A DNA stretch of 64,000 nt from Luidia sarsii. Its lineage: Eukaryota > Echinodermata > Asteroidea > Paxillosida > Luidiidae. A program made the translations under genes and the position numbers. The stretch is taken from assembly GCA_949987565.1 (NCBI GenBank), contig OX465113.1:8612270-8676269 (forward strand), in the 5' to 3' direction. Of this stretch, positions 49,017-61,300 are shown piece by piece. Numbering within the stretch: position 1 is the stretch's first letter; each line of letters starts with the position of its first letter. Below the pieces are notes generated by a model that saw nothing but the letters and a program-made list of their open reading frames with translations, searched no databases and was not told the origin of the DNA.

Positions 49017-49434
49017 GTCCTCCCATTTCCATAACCATGGTACAACTAACCTACATCACGTGTCTCGTAAGCGCCACGGCCTATACAACAGTACTGGTAA
49101 CTTTCCATGCACATAATACATATAAGACATACATTTGCATATAACCTTACGCGCACTTATACATTTGCATATAACCTCACGCGCGTCGCATTACATCATT
49201 GTGCAGATGTAAACACTACAAGTGGGGTTTTAATCCTACTCAATTGTTAGAACAATGCACCAAAATCTGACAAAAAGATCAGGGGTTTGAATTCTACATT
49301 TGTACGTTTATAAGCAGACATTAAGTGCCCTGTATGTATGTTGATATTATTAGATACCGTTCAGTCAGATATTGTGCCTCAGGCCTGAATGCCTTCGCAA
49401 CTGCCAGGCAGCCACTCATTTCCAACTCTGGCCA

Positions 49435-52400
49435 TTACTCGGTGAGGTTTCCACCTTCATTGGGCAAGCTTTTGGGACTGTAGATGTCAAACCTGGAATT
49501 GTTTCCTCCAGTAATGACTGTGACTCGGTGGGACTGCTCAGCAACTGAAATATGGTTCATGGGAACAGGATCTGAAACAAGTTCAAGAAAATTCATTCCA
49601 AATTGATACACCTCTCACCTCACTTTTCCATGTTGTATCAGATACGGTAGTCAACTATATGTTTATTAGCCTATGGGATAATACACTCAGTGAATGATAT
49701 TAGTGAGAGTTGACACTTGACCAGGACAGTTCACAGATGATTTCATAAAGATGATTTCATTTCAGATTTCATAAAGCTGCTTAAGACTGAAAACCTGCTA
49801 AGCATGAAAAACCCTCTTGGGTTTCCTGTGAACAAGACTGCAAACTATATCCTACATGACACTTATAATGTTTGGCTTGTTGGCAAATACTGGGTTCTAA
49901 GAATATACAAGTGGACTTTGGATAACGACCTGGTTTTATCGAGCAACAATTTCCATGGGCTAGGCAGGGCTAATCTCACACTGCCACACTCACCTTCACA
50001 TTGCCTGCTGTCCACAATTGAAGTGGACGAACTACTCCTCGTCCTCCTGCCACATTTGACCTTTAGCTACAGAGATTTACAGAATGAAAAAAGGCTGCTT
50101 TATCAAAAAGGACTGATATCATTAGGATTGATAGAGTGACTTTCCTGTAAGTGCTGGTTCTGAACACTGAGATCCAAGAAAGATCGTGACTTATAAGAGA
50201 CTGATGGTGATTCAAGTGGCATAGGAATCACCCGTTTACTTCATCTTACAAGAGAGATAATGATCATGTATGTTACTGCTACTATAGATGTGGCAATAAG
50301 TCCAAAGTAGAAAAGACCAGTTTATAAATAAGACAAGTCTCTTTTGCCTTGGAAGGGGCATGGGTACCGGTACCGGTATTAGGAAAACCTGGGTATAAAC
50401 TTGATAATCCACCACGTCAGGATGGGTTCATCTAAAGGGGCCTGGTAATCTAACTGTCCAAATTGGGCTTCAATCTGTAAATTTCCTTTCTACCTTCAAA
50501 ATGAACAGCCTCTCTTAAGAGTGACGCTTCAGACAACATTTGGTATCAAATTTGGATCAAGGTGAAACTTAGATCATGGTGAAAACAGCTAGAAGTTATT
50601 ATAGGGCCAGCCACACTGCTACCAAAAAAAAATGTGATTACGGTACCGGGTATTTGGATTGTGATTCAAATCGCGATCCAAATTCCACTATTTACATGTA
50701 TGTGATATGATGAGTGGACACAATAATCTTGGTTACTTTTGAATCGTGATTCAGACTCCACTATTAGTGCGACTTTTCTGAATAATCACTATAAATTGCC
50801 AAGTAGAGTGGGTGTGATGAACGCTTCACAGAAACAAATATGCACAGTTCGTGCTCTGACTGACAGGAAGTGCCGTGCTTGTCATGTCTCCCTGGATGGG
50901 CCACCCTCAAGGACACACACACCATTTGACCATAATTGCTAACCACAATATCAGGTTGGGATTTTCGACATCATGCTTTTTTGGTGTATGTGAGCGAGAT
51001 ATTTTTTTTTCAAATCGCAATTAAAATCCCACACTGAATACCTTTCACATCTTACTGCAACTTTGCCAACCCGACTTCCTTAATATCCTACTACTCCCAC
51101 CAGTGATTCTGTGTAATCTTTCGTCAGAATACGGTATTTTTATTGTCTCAAATGTATCTTTTAATGCTTTAATCGTTTTGTTTTATGTATTTGTAATCTA
51201 AATCGATGTTGTCTTTTCACATTTTTAAATTGTGATATTATCTATTGTCTAGTGACGTACATGTAATCTTGTATATTGAAGTTTTTATGATTTATTGTAA
51301 ATATGATATTGCTTTATTTATTGTGCATTTTACTGCAATTTAGCCTTTGGCCATGAGAGTATAATAAATAAATCAAATCAAATCAAAATCCCAATTTTTT
51401 GCACAGTGTGAATTGCCCTAATGATTGGTGGAGTTGATATACCTGTGGAGTTAATTGCACCTCATGGTACTTCCCTTTGGACATAAATGATTCAAAGGGC
51501 AAGTTGGCTGTTGGTAATTCTTTGTCATCGCCGCAGACTTTCAGGACTTTCAGGCAGTCGGCTGTGCTGCATGAGTGGCAGATGGGGCCACAGCTATAGG
51601 GAAGATTAGGGAAATCACTCCTCCGGATCTTCTCCAGAAGGTCTTGGAGGAACTGGAGCACCTGGTGAGAGAGGGATCAGAATGATGGAGGTGAGGGAGG
51701 GAGAGAGAGGTGAGAGGTGAGAGAGAGAGAGAGGGGAGAGATAGAGGTAGGGAGAGACCGACAGAGAGACAAAAAGACAGACAGACAGAGGAAGATAGAT
51801 ACAGAGGGACAGAGAGAGCAGCAAAGAGAGAAATGTTGAGGAAGTGTGAATGAGAAAGAGAAAGAGAGAGGGGCGTAGAGATAAAAGTTGAGGAAGTGTG
51901 AATGAGAAAGAGAAAGAAATTGGGGGCAGAGAGAGAAATGTTGAGTAAATGTGAATGAGAAACAGAGAAGGGAGAGAGAAAGCTTAGTAGCAAATATAAA
52001 CAGTAGCTTATAAACAAAGAATCAAATTCACATTTTGCCCATTTTGAGCAACAAAGACAGTCTAGCTTCCGCACTTTTAACTCACAACGTTGTAAGCCTT
52101 TGTTTAGACCTTATTAAATAGAACATATGATTATGATGTCCGCAGTTGCCCATAATATAAGCAACATACCATACCTGCAGTGTGCATCTATTGTGACCAT
52201 CATGTAGAATTATCACTTGAATGGTGTTCTGTGAAACAGACACTTTCAGAAGCTGTATGGTGTAGAAAATCAACCCCCGGTATCGGAACTGACCTCTGGT
52301 TTTAAAAACCTGCAGTAATGATATTAAGGAAAAGAGAAGAAAATATTTGATTACAGGCTAGGTTCATACCACACATAGCAATTTACACGCAATCACTTCT

Positions 52401-55400
52401 AGCCAATTTTGAAAAACAACCAAATGAAGGAAAAATTGTCCAGGAACAAATTAGAAAAATGGCAAGGAAAACTATGACTGGATCGGAAATTGAACCCGAG
52501 ACCTAACCGTACTCTAGTTTTGTGTACCAGCGCTCTCACCATCTGAGCTATCCAGCCTAGATGGTGGCTTTCCAAATTAGTCACCTTGTCTTTGAGTGGG
52601 GGTGCCAGCCAGAAGCATTCAACCATAACTGCTGTGTATCTCCAGGGATCACACCCCAGCTTTCATTCTATGCAAACAACCAATTGTTGATAACCTGGCT
52701 ACAGCAGCTCATCAGGGGTCACAAAATGTGGATGTAACTTTTTCAATTTATGTCAAGCAAATAAAACTGACTGGGAACTGGAAGAAAATCTTAAAAATGG
52801 CAATGAAAATCTCGAAAAATGGCATTATAACTTCATTTATCAGGCAATTTAAAAATTGGCAAAGAAAACTTTGACTGGACCCGGACTTGAACCTGAGACC
52901 TCTGGATTAACATACCAGGTCTCGGGTTCAAGGCCCGGTCCAGTAAAAGTTTTTTTTTGCCAATTTTTCAACATGTTCAAAAGTTCCCAGTCGGTTTTCC
53001 TTTGTTTGTTTTACTTTTATCAGGACTCACTATTTGAAAGTCAACTAGAATTACCCAAGCATTCTTAAAACATTGAAAATAGATCCAAGTGCATTTCTCT
53101 AAAAAGATTCCTTGAGTGAATAATAATATTAAGCCAAGGTACATGTATATGAGGTGTAACTCAAGAATGGACCATTGGAATTTCATACTAAGTTCTGGTT
53201 TATGTATCGATAATGTTGAGGTTTGGCCAACACCTTGAACAGTAAAAACTTTTTTTCAGGACCTCGGGCTCATTTTGATAAAATACATAGAACATAAGGT
53301 TATGTATCCATGTACTCACTCGTTCATTGGTGTCTCTGTTGCACCAACACTTGGAGAGAAGACGATGGAAGATGGGGTCTGGTGCCACGTAGCCAAAATC
53401 AAAGTAGAACTCTTCATCTTCATCTCCAGGCTCAAAGAAGTCCTGGTTATCCCCCGCAAATTCTGGAAGGTGGCTTGGTATGATGCAGCAGCTTGGAAGA
53501 TCTTGGCTGAAGGAAGATGATTCGGTTTGGCATGGAGGGTCATCCTTGACCTGGTCCTGATCATGAAGAGACTCATCAGGAGATAGTTCATCTGTTGCTG
53601 AGTAGATTGGTATCAACAGATCATAGGCTTCCATGAGTCGCAGCACGCAAGGAATGAGGGTCTCACACCCAACCACTACTTTGATGAGCTTCAGGGAGGC
53701 AATGCCTTTCACCTCTAGGGTATTCCAGTCTTCAGCCTCACTCAACTTACGAGAACCCCTTTCTGGGATACAGACGATTGTCTTCATGACATCCACAAGG
53801 CTCTGGGGCTCCAGGATGACAAACTTCTTCAGGATATTGTCATCCTGACGGTATATTACATCGCCTGTGTTGTGCAGGCTTGTCAGAATCTTCTGCAACT
53901 CGACAAGTGTCATGTCCTCACCTATTTCTGCAAGGAGTTCAGAGGTAGACATGATCCAGGGCAGCTCGAATTGCATTTTTTGGATCTTGTTTAAGATGTT
54001 CAAGTGTCGTATTGGGAAGAGCTCATTCATGAATGGCGTCATCTTTGCAATCCTGATGATGGATTGTCGCAGTTTGAGTCCATCTTTATCAAGTGGTTTT
54101 GAATTTTCCAGAACATACAGAGGTCCCTTGTCACCATTTATGGCCAATATTGAGCAGAAGTCTGTGTACAACTGCTCGTTAATCTTAACTGCTATACTGG
54201 TAATGAATTCTTCGCTGACGCTATCACGATGGGTACCCACTACAAACACCATTGTGTTGGGTTTCTTGGAGTGAGCCTTCACAGAGGAAAGCCATTGGCG
54301 AAGGCATTCCAACTGTCTCACAACATTTTCCTGGGCATCCTTCAGGCTAAATACCAAAAGGTAGACAGCTTCAGCCGGCCGGAAGAACTGCTGCATTGTA
54401 CGGTAAACAGTATCGCCTGCATTGTCCCAAAAGTAAAGCTTCAGGCTGACTGGGTTGTCCTGAGAAGCAGAATCTATAAGATACCTCATGAAGGTTGTGA
54501 TAGGAATACCATCTCTCTCCAGCTGTTTGACACGTTGGGCTACAATCCAGTCATACACAGGAAATCCACAAGCAGCCAGCACCGAGCAAGCAATAGCTGG
54601 CCATGTTGAAGTCACGCTTGAAACCAGCAACTTCCATCCAACCACATGGCCAATGGCCATGGCAAGGACAAAACCAATGCCCTTTTTCAGCAGGTAAGGC
54701 CACCATAATTTTCTAACAGCAATAATCTCCCGACCTTTAAGGACTCCATACGGATAACCAAACCCCATAACGATGCCCACTAACACATCTGCCAAGCATA
54801 AGTTTGCCATGTGGCCAACCAGAAGTTGAAAATTTCCCCCAAAGCCTGCTGCGATGGCAAGCACACACAATAATAAGAATTGTCTAGGTCTCCTTGGAAT
54901 GCTTCTGAGGTGGCTGAAGGCATCTCGCATCAGAAGGACACCAAGGAGGTTGCCTATGATCAAGGCAGCTGCTGTCTTGATGTTCACGTGGAGAAGGAAC
55001 TTGTGGGTCATCAGGCTGAATGCAACTGCTAACCCAGTTCGACATCCAAATCCACACAGCACCCCAAACAAGAAGCTCATGGCACAAACACCAAAGTACA
55101 AGATCAATGCCATGAGGACCAGCTCTAAATATTCCCCACGACCAAGAACATACTCTTTAACCGAGAGAGCTACATCAACACAAAGGAGCTGAACGGCAAC
55201 AGATGTAATGAAGCGGTAGGACGAGTTGAAATCCATCCCGAAGAAGGGCACTGAAAAAAAGATGGACAGCCAACAAAGCACTCCAAAGTCATTCAAGAAC
55301 TGTGTGTATGAAAGCAGCAGAAAGAGGACCACTGAGGGAGCACTCAACTTGAACTGATAGATGAGACGAAGGCCAATCTTCTGCAGTCCCTGAAGTCGTT

Positions 55401-55905
55401 GGCGTGTGGAAATCTTTACAGGTGGGGATTTCTTAACTCTCCGCTTGAAAAGTCCCTTTCGGAGTGATTCCTGCTGGGTGCCACTGTCATTATTGGGAAG
55501 CCCTTTGTGGAGGACACCCCCCATGCTATCCACACCTGATGAGCAGATGCTCCAGGCAGCACTAAGACATGGGTTATCTGCTGAGTGGCACACACCATCA
55601 GGGCGCCGCTTCCAGGAAGGTTTTCGTTCAGAGGTTTCACAGATGGTGATCTCGATGCCCTCAGTTGCCTGAGGCTCTGTGGAAGGATCACAAGCCTGGC
55701 CCTGCAGATATTGGAGGGTGCTGGACTTGCCCACACCCTTGTCACCCATGGTCAAGATCCTGAGACGATTGCAGGGCAGGGAGCCATTGTGAAGGGCCTT
55801 CTTGAACTCTTCGTGCAGCCCTTTGTCATTGGCCAGCACACTGCGATTGAAGCTGCGGCCAAACCCATTAAAGCCAGACAGATACGTTGATAAGTTGGAA
55901 TCCAT
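49435..55905 (-). CDS. Roco-type GTPase with a polytopic membrane module inserted in the Roc domain
   Basis: Five exons: 55905-53320, 52309-52175, 51661-51443, 50066-49994 and 49571-49435. GT/AG sites and phases agree, giving 1049 aa with a TAA stop. Exon 1 has 862 codons. Order: P-loop GDKGVGKSS (54-62); switch I and beta-2 ATEGIEITICE (80-90); a polar stretch to about 186; 8-10 hydrophobic segments between about 187 and 457; then beta-3/G3 LKLYFWDNAGD (488-498), G4 GTHRD (557-561), and a COR-like region (about 620-770, with VILEPQSLVDVMKTI). An acidic linker follows (about 780-836). The exon 2-3 products continue the COR and post-COR region (FPNLPYSCGPICHSC). The halves before and after the membrane module together contain all G-domain motifs, so this is one split GTPase. 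An alternative in-frame ATG is at 55962. The last two exons rest on phase and splice sites only. Confidence 0.8.
50604..51418. mobile_element. TA-flanked MITE interrupted by a LINE tail
   Basis: Imperfect inverted ends (GGGCCAGCCACACTG and the complement of GGGCAATTCACACTG) are flanked by TA. The interior shares AAATCGCGATCCAAAT-type motifs with the element at 7742-8253, so they are related. Without the nested insertion it is about 450 bp. It lies in the last-but-one large intron of the Roco-type gene. Confidence 0.55.
51032..51384 (+). mobile_element. 5'-truncated non-LTR retrotransposon 3' end
   Basis: The segment ends in GCCTTTGGCCATGAGAGTAT followed by AATAAATAAATCAAATCAAA, a short-tandem tail typical of CR1/L2-like LINEs. 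AAAATCCCA flanks it on both sides (51023-51031 and 51385-51393) as a 9-bp target duplication. No coding part of the LINE is included. Confidence 0.65.
51680..51990. repeat. GAGA-rich microsatellite region
   Basis: Purine-rich GAGAGA and GACAGACAGA runs plus a 56-bp imperfect duplication (GAAATGTTGAGGAAGTGTGA). It lies directly upstream of Roco-gene exon 3, so on the sense strand it forms a long CT-rich tract before the acceptor. Confidence 0.9.
52430..52700 (-). repeat. tRNA-derived SINE, main family
   Basis: On the minus strand the order is GGTGTGATCCCTGGAGATAC, GGCTGGATAGCTCAGATGGT, CTCGGGTTCAATTTCC and TTTTCCTTGCCATTTTTC. It lies in intron 1 of the Roco-type gene. Confidence 0.7.
52850..53000. 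repeat. Palindromic SINE dimer
   Basis: A minus-strand B-box half (TTGAACCTGAGACCTCTGG) is joined about 20 bp later to a plus-strand half (GGTCTCGGGTTCAAGGCCCG), and both sides end in TTTGCCAATTTTT or its complement. The unit folds back on itself. Confidence 0.65.
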
Positions 55906-55980
55906 GACGACCTTTAATGATGGAATGTGAACATGCATTACATTTGTGACCCGGCACAGCATAATGAGGAATAACCCCAC

Positions 55981-58355
55981 ATTTTAGATTTTGAGATTTT
56001 CTAATGATGTGAAAGAGTATACCATTAGCTTTCAAATGATATCAAAATATAATATCCTCTAATACTTAAAATTTCCGAAAATACCCCCCAAAAGAAAATT
56101 GATTTGTAATCGAATTGTGAAGATACTTTATCAGGCATTGTTTACTCAAAAAGTGTTTTGGTGGGATATTTCTCATGTCGTTGTGCCGGGGCATACATTT
56201 ATACACTCATGTGTAGTGATTTTTTCATGGTGTCACCACCGTGACAAACTATTACTCCTGCTATTCTCACTATGAAAACCTTCAAATGTCATTTGGTGGA
56301 TTTTAAAAATCTTTTCTGAGCAGAAAACAGAGGAATTAAATACTTCAATACGTATCGTATTTCTTGCTGATAAAATTTCTGACGTAGTACATAAAAGAAA
56401 AAAAAAAAAAAAAAATTTAAGGTAGAAAAAGGACCATGCTGGCTTCCTATCATCAATCCTCTTAGGAGCTTTCTCAAAGGCAAGGAGAGCTGAGTGCAGG
56501 CACCTAGTTTTGATTGGTTTTATGGTTATGTATAGGGATATAGATTTGGGGCTTTTTAGAAAGCTCAGATAAAAAGGACGCGAATCGGAGACAAACGTAC
56601 GTGTTTGGCATATACGATACCTTACGTATAAATCTTAGGATACAAACCATGGAGTGTCAGACAGGTGCATGGTTAGTGGTTACTACAGTAGTACAATTAC
56701 TATAGAGAGTTTGGATTGTTTTCCTTTCATTTGCTAAGAGTAAGACCATGGAGGTAGGACGGTAAGACAATTAAAGGACTACGTACAGAGTTTACCGAGG
56801 TAATTCCTTTTGGTACCCCGGCCAAAGCCACCCAAAAAAATGTGTACACCATGCCAAAACTAACAATTAATGTCAATTAAGGACTTACCTGAGCGGTCAA
56901 ACGATTAACGTCATGCCAAAAGGCAAAACGTTTCACAACAAACCTCAAAGGGCCGAAAGGAAGGCTCAGCCATTCATAATGCCTCCGGCTCCACCGAATA
57001 CTATTACGTACTAGTAGTACGTAATAGTACTAGTATTATATCGGGAAGTCCACAGTTTACGGGGTACTAGAGATATGTCACACTCATTGCGCAACTGGGG
57101 AATTTCTTGTTATATACATGTATGTGACCTGCTGTAAACACAACCTATATATAGCTATAATAATATTTATGCTGATAGGTGTCACCTTCGGTCGCAGTAC
57201 TTTAAAAGGGGAATCCAGAATGGTGAGGCAAAGCTATACGTACGTAGTAGTACTGCTGGCAAACAAACGAAACGGAAAGGCGGGGGGGGGGGCTCGACGG
57301 GGACTGAAAGAGAACGAATTATTTGATGTATATAGGGCCTATACCTGGTAATTTTTCTGGCTATTTTTAGAATAGGGCGGACTACGTCGATCGAGATGGA
57401 GTACGCCGGCCCCGGCCGCGCCGGTGTCATGCCAAATAGTGTCCCTGCCAAATACTGTCCCCTCATTAGCATACTGATCGCTGATTGGTTGAAGCGTAGA
57501 TGGCAACTTGCAATCCCGGAAGCTTGCCAAATAGTGTCCGCGCCGTGCGTGCATGCCATGCGTTAGCGTTAGCTGTCAAGCTGTCATCCCGTCGTGACGA
57601 TAAGTTCTTTTGCCAGTTTTGGAATGATAATTGCCTTTGATTTTTCTTTTCATTGTCAATTAACCTGATTTTGCATATATTGCCTTTCATTGACTACACT
57701 GTATTTGGACTCTTTCTGTCGTTTTTTTTAATGTAGTTTACGTCATATTGTTGGCATTACTTAGTTCACATTTTTGTCACCGCGCTGTCGTACTCTTGCC
57801 TCGTCGTAAACTACACTGAGTCAGTACCAACTACAAATTGTAACATTACCGTTTTCTGTTGTTTACTAGTAATACTAGTGGTAGTAGTACTACTAGTACT
57901 ACTACTAGTACTAGTACTAGTAGTAGTAGTAGTACTATAGTAGTACTAGACAGTAGTGTAACAGTATAGTACTAGTACTACTACAGTACTAAGTACTAGT
58001 ACTACTACTACTAGTACTACTGTACTAGTAGTAGTACTACTACTAGTACAGTGTACATAGTACTAAAAAAACTATTAGTACTAGTAGTACTAGTACTACT
58101 AAGTACTAGTACTACTAGTACAAGTAGTAGTAGTACTAGGCTACACTAGTACTAGTACTAGAGTAGTATAGTAGACTAGTGTATTGAGTACTGTTCATTG
58201 ATTCACTGACCTATATACTAAATTACTATATAGTCCTTGATCCCATCAGTTGTGAGAGTACACCGTGACTATCCAAAGACTGAAAGAGTATTGCTGTAAC
58301 ACAAGTGTAAGTTAGTGTAACAGTTCGCATTGAATTTGAACTTGTGTTGTTTGAC
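55981..58355. other. Intergenic region between the Roco-type and integrase genes
   Basis: The two genes are transcribed away from each other from this region. It contains an A-rich stretch near 56398-56416, a decayed core repeat at about 56449-56486, a TATTACGTACTAGTAGTACG palindrome near 57000-57030, GCCAAATAGTGTCC repeats near 57430-57540 and the ACT/AGT repeat at 57865-58180. No exon was found. Confidence 0.6.
57865..58180. repeat. Self-complementary ACT/AGT repeat
   Basis: Irregular mixtures of ACT and AGT triplets (ACTAGTACT, TAGTAGTAGT) fill about 315 bp. Because ACT is the complement of AGT, each strand can fold on itself in many registers. It ends about 175 bp before the ATG of the integrase gene. 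Confidence 0.95.
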
Positions 58356-61300
58356 ATGGCAGATGAACCTTCCGATGAACCAAGCAAATCTAACAGCATT
58401 ACTGTTACTGTTAGTAACACTAACAGGAACAGTGCTTTGGAGCATGTTTTTCTTTTTCTTTCAGGGGGCAGCTTTCCTGCTGAACTGAGTAAGAATCAGC
58501 AGAGAAGTGTGCGAAGATTTGCAAGAAATTTCAGAGTAGAAGGTACATATAACAAGGCTGCTTGCCTCTGCTTTATTCACAGAACAGATCTTAACCTGTA
58601 CTAGGCAGTACGATGCCGCCCCATACAACATGTACACTGCCCTGCAAAAGTTATATCGCACCCACTGCACAATTTGAATCTTAAGATTTCACTTTGAAAT
58701 GTACATCAAACATTGAAACAACAGCTTGTATTTTGTTAGTTGTATAATCTAAACACGTTGGTCAACACAGGACTCACATTGGTGAATTAGTGTACAGAGC
58801 TCACAACATGCCAGGTACATGTAGGCTAAAATAGCTCACATGTAGAAGTGAAATAAAACTCTGACGCAAGAATTTAAAAATTTGAAAGATTTGGGTTTAA
58901 TACCCACACTGTAAAAAGTTGAAAACCCCTAAATCCACAATTTTATCGACCAACTATTATTATGTAGAGAAACCAGACTGGCACAACTTCTTGCCAAAGA
59001 AGTTGGACTTACAATTTTCCCTAAAATCATGATTTTGGTCAGCAGTGACAGAAGGCACTGTGTACAGAACATGCACTTCACTATTCATACATACGGGGCA
59101 CACACATACACGCCACACTTTCATGACTTTGGGCATAATTCAGGTTTTGAAGAACGTCAATTAAACATTATATTCTATTGCATTTGAATGATTTGATAGG
59201 AAATGACCTATACTACATCGGGAAAGGAGATGAGAGACGTGCAGTAATCTTTGATGAAGGACGACGCCGAGAGATCTTCCGAGAGTGCCATGATTCGGCC
59301 TTTGGAGGTCACTTTGGGCAGAAGAAGACTCTGATGAAGATTGAGGCACGGTTCTACTGGCGGAGGATGGTGGCGGATGTTAATGAATGGGTAAGTAAAC
59401 TTAAAATTGATCTAATTTGCCTAGTATTTGCTGTTTCTTTGCATAGTGTCAAACTCTAATCAGGGTTTCTGATGTCATTGCCACTAGCCTAAGTAACTTT
59501 TTGTAATGCTGAAAAATACACTTAGTGTAGCTTCACTAAAAGAACTAAAGTGAAAGCACTTCCTGAAGCACAAATATCAGCCCTATGAAGTAAATGATGG
59601 CCATTAGGCACTAAGTAGTGTTTACAGGTATGTGTAATAAAGAAAGCAAGAAAGGATTTTGGCAGTACAATATTTCAGGCTGCTTTGCATTTATTATCCA
59701 ATCCACAAACAATAACAGATGAACCATATGAATGGACCCAGGCATTACAATTTACAAATTAACCAGAATGTGTTGCTAAAATTAATATAAGCCATTTTCT
59801 TCTGTATGTTTTTCTATATAGATTCACCAATGTGTGAAGTGCCAAGGCATGGAGAAGATTAAGACTGCTGCTCCTGAGCTGCAACCCATTCCAGTGGTTG
59901 GTCCATGGGTCATGGTCGGGATTGACCTGATTGGACCAATGCGAGAGTCCAAGGCAGGCAATCGCTATGTCCTGACTCTGACGGACTACTTCTCAAAGTG
60001 GCCTGAGGCCCTTCCAATTCCCCACAAGGATGCGGAGAGTGTTGCCAAGTGCCTAGCAAGCTTGTTTTACAGGTATGTGCGCCTTTCTCTCTTTAATGGA
60101 TGACTGCTTCAGTTGTTCTTTGTTTGAACTATATTTATAGTTGTCAGAGGTTGGTTGATATTACAGGCATGGGGCACCAAAGGATTGCCTCTCAGATCAA
60201 GGTAGAGAATTCTGCAATCGGGTGAGATGAACACTTTTGCTGTGCATGACTCTTTTGAGCAAACCAATAAGGCATGCCTACCATGCACTTGGGCAGTTAA
60301 TGCATGTTGCTTTTCACAAACCACTGCTGTGGTCAGTCTTTTACAAAGTTATTTTATAAGTATTAATACATAACATGAGAATGTCTCATGCATGCCTCAA
60401 ATTCAATTTGTTGTTCTCTTACCCACCATCCACTTACCCATCCATGGATTTCTACTCACCCAATTTGTAAAGTCACTTGCCCATTTTCAACTTGTTTCTT
60501 TTTATTGCACTTATTAATTATTTTCAAAAAAATTTTATTCATTAATTACATATGAATTAATTTGTTGCCAGGATAGCAAGGCCATTTGGATTTTCTTTCT
60601 TGGAATCAAATTCTTTTTAGTAGCACCAAATGCAAAAATGTTTAAATTTGAATTTAGTTATGATTAAACATAATACACTTCAGTGCATGTTATGTACTAA
60701 AGCATTACGAAAAAATGATGAATAGTATGAAATGTGCAAGGGGGGGTAACAAACAGTAACCCCACGGTGAAGTAATTACAAGTACTAAAATGAGCGATCA
60801 ATCAGCAAATTTAAAAGAATTTCTTGTAGAGATCTTCCTTTTCGTACCAAAATTAAAATTAGGAGCAGCACCCAAAAGAACAAATAATGTCGGTCCACAG
60901 TATTAGTGATTAAGGCCATTGAGACATGATATTGCACAAAAGGAAATACTACATCCGGGGAAAACCCCACCTACATCATAATTATAAAGATCTGTTTGTT
61001 ATTTGGTTAGATAACATTATTTTGGTTGTTTGGTTTTGGTTATTTTGGTTTATTTATTTGGTTAGAAGAATTAAGGGTCATTTTGGTTGGAATGGTTAAG
61101 CAGCCTGCCTTGTCGATCCTTCCTGAATGGTACCCGGCTATCAGATACGCCTGAACACATGGAGCAAATTAAATGTTTACCAGCGAATAGAACATACCAC
61201 TGCACCATAGCATCAGGAGTGTGCAATGTACGTGGTGAACGAGTTCAGTGCCATTTTTGGGGTATTGCGTTGTAACTTTTCTTTGAGGTATCGGCTTTTT

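Noticed and set aside
49804..50139. 111-aa plus-strand open frame
   Set aside because: It has no recognisable domain and is antisense to a predicted Roco-gene exon at 49994-50066.
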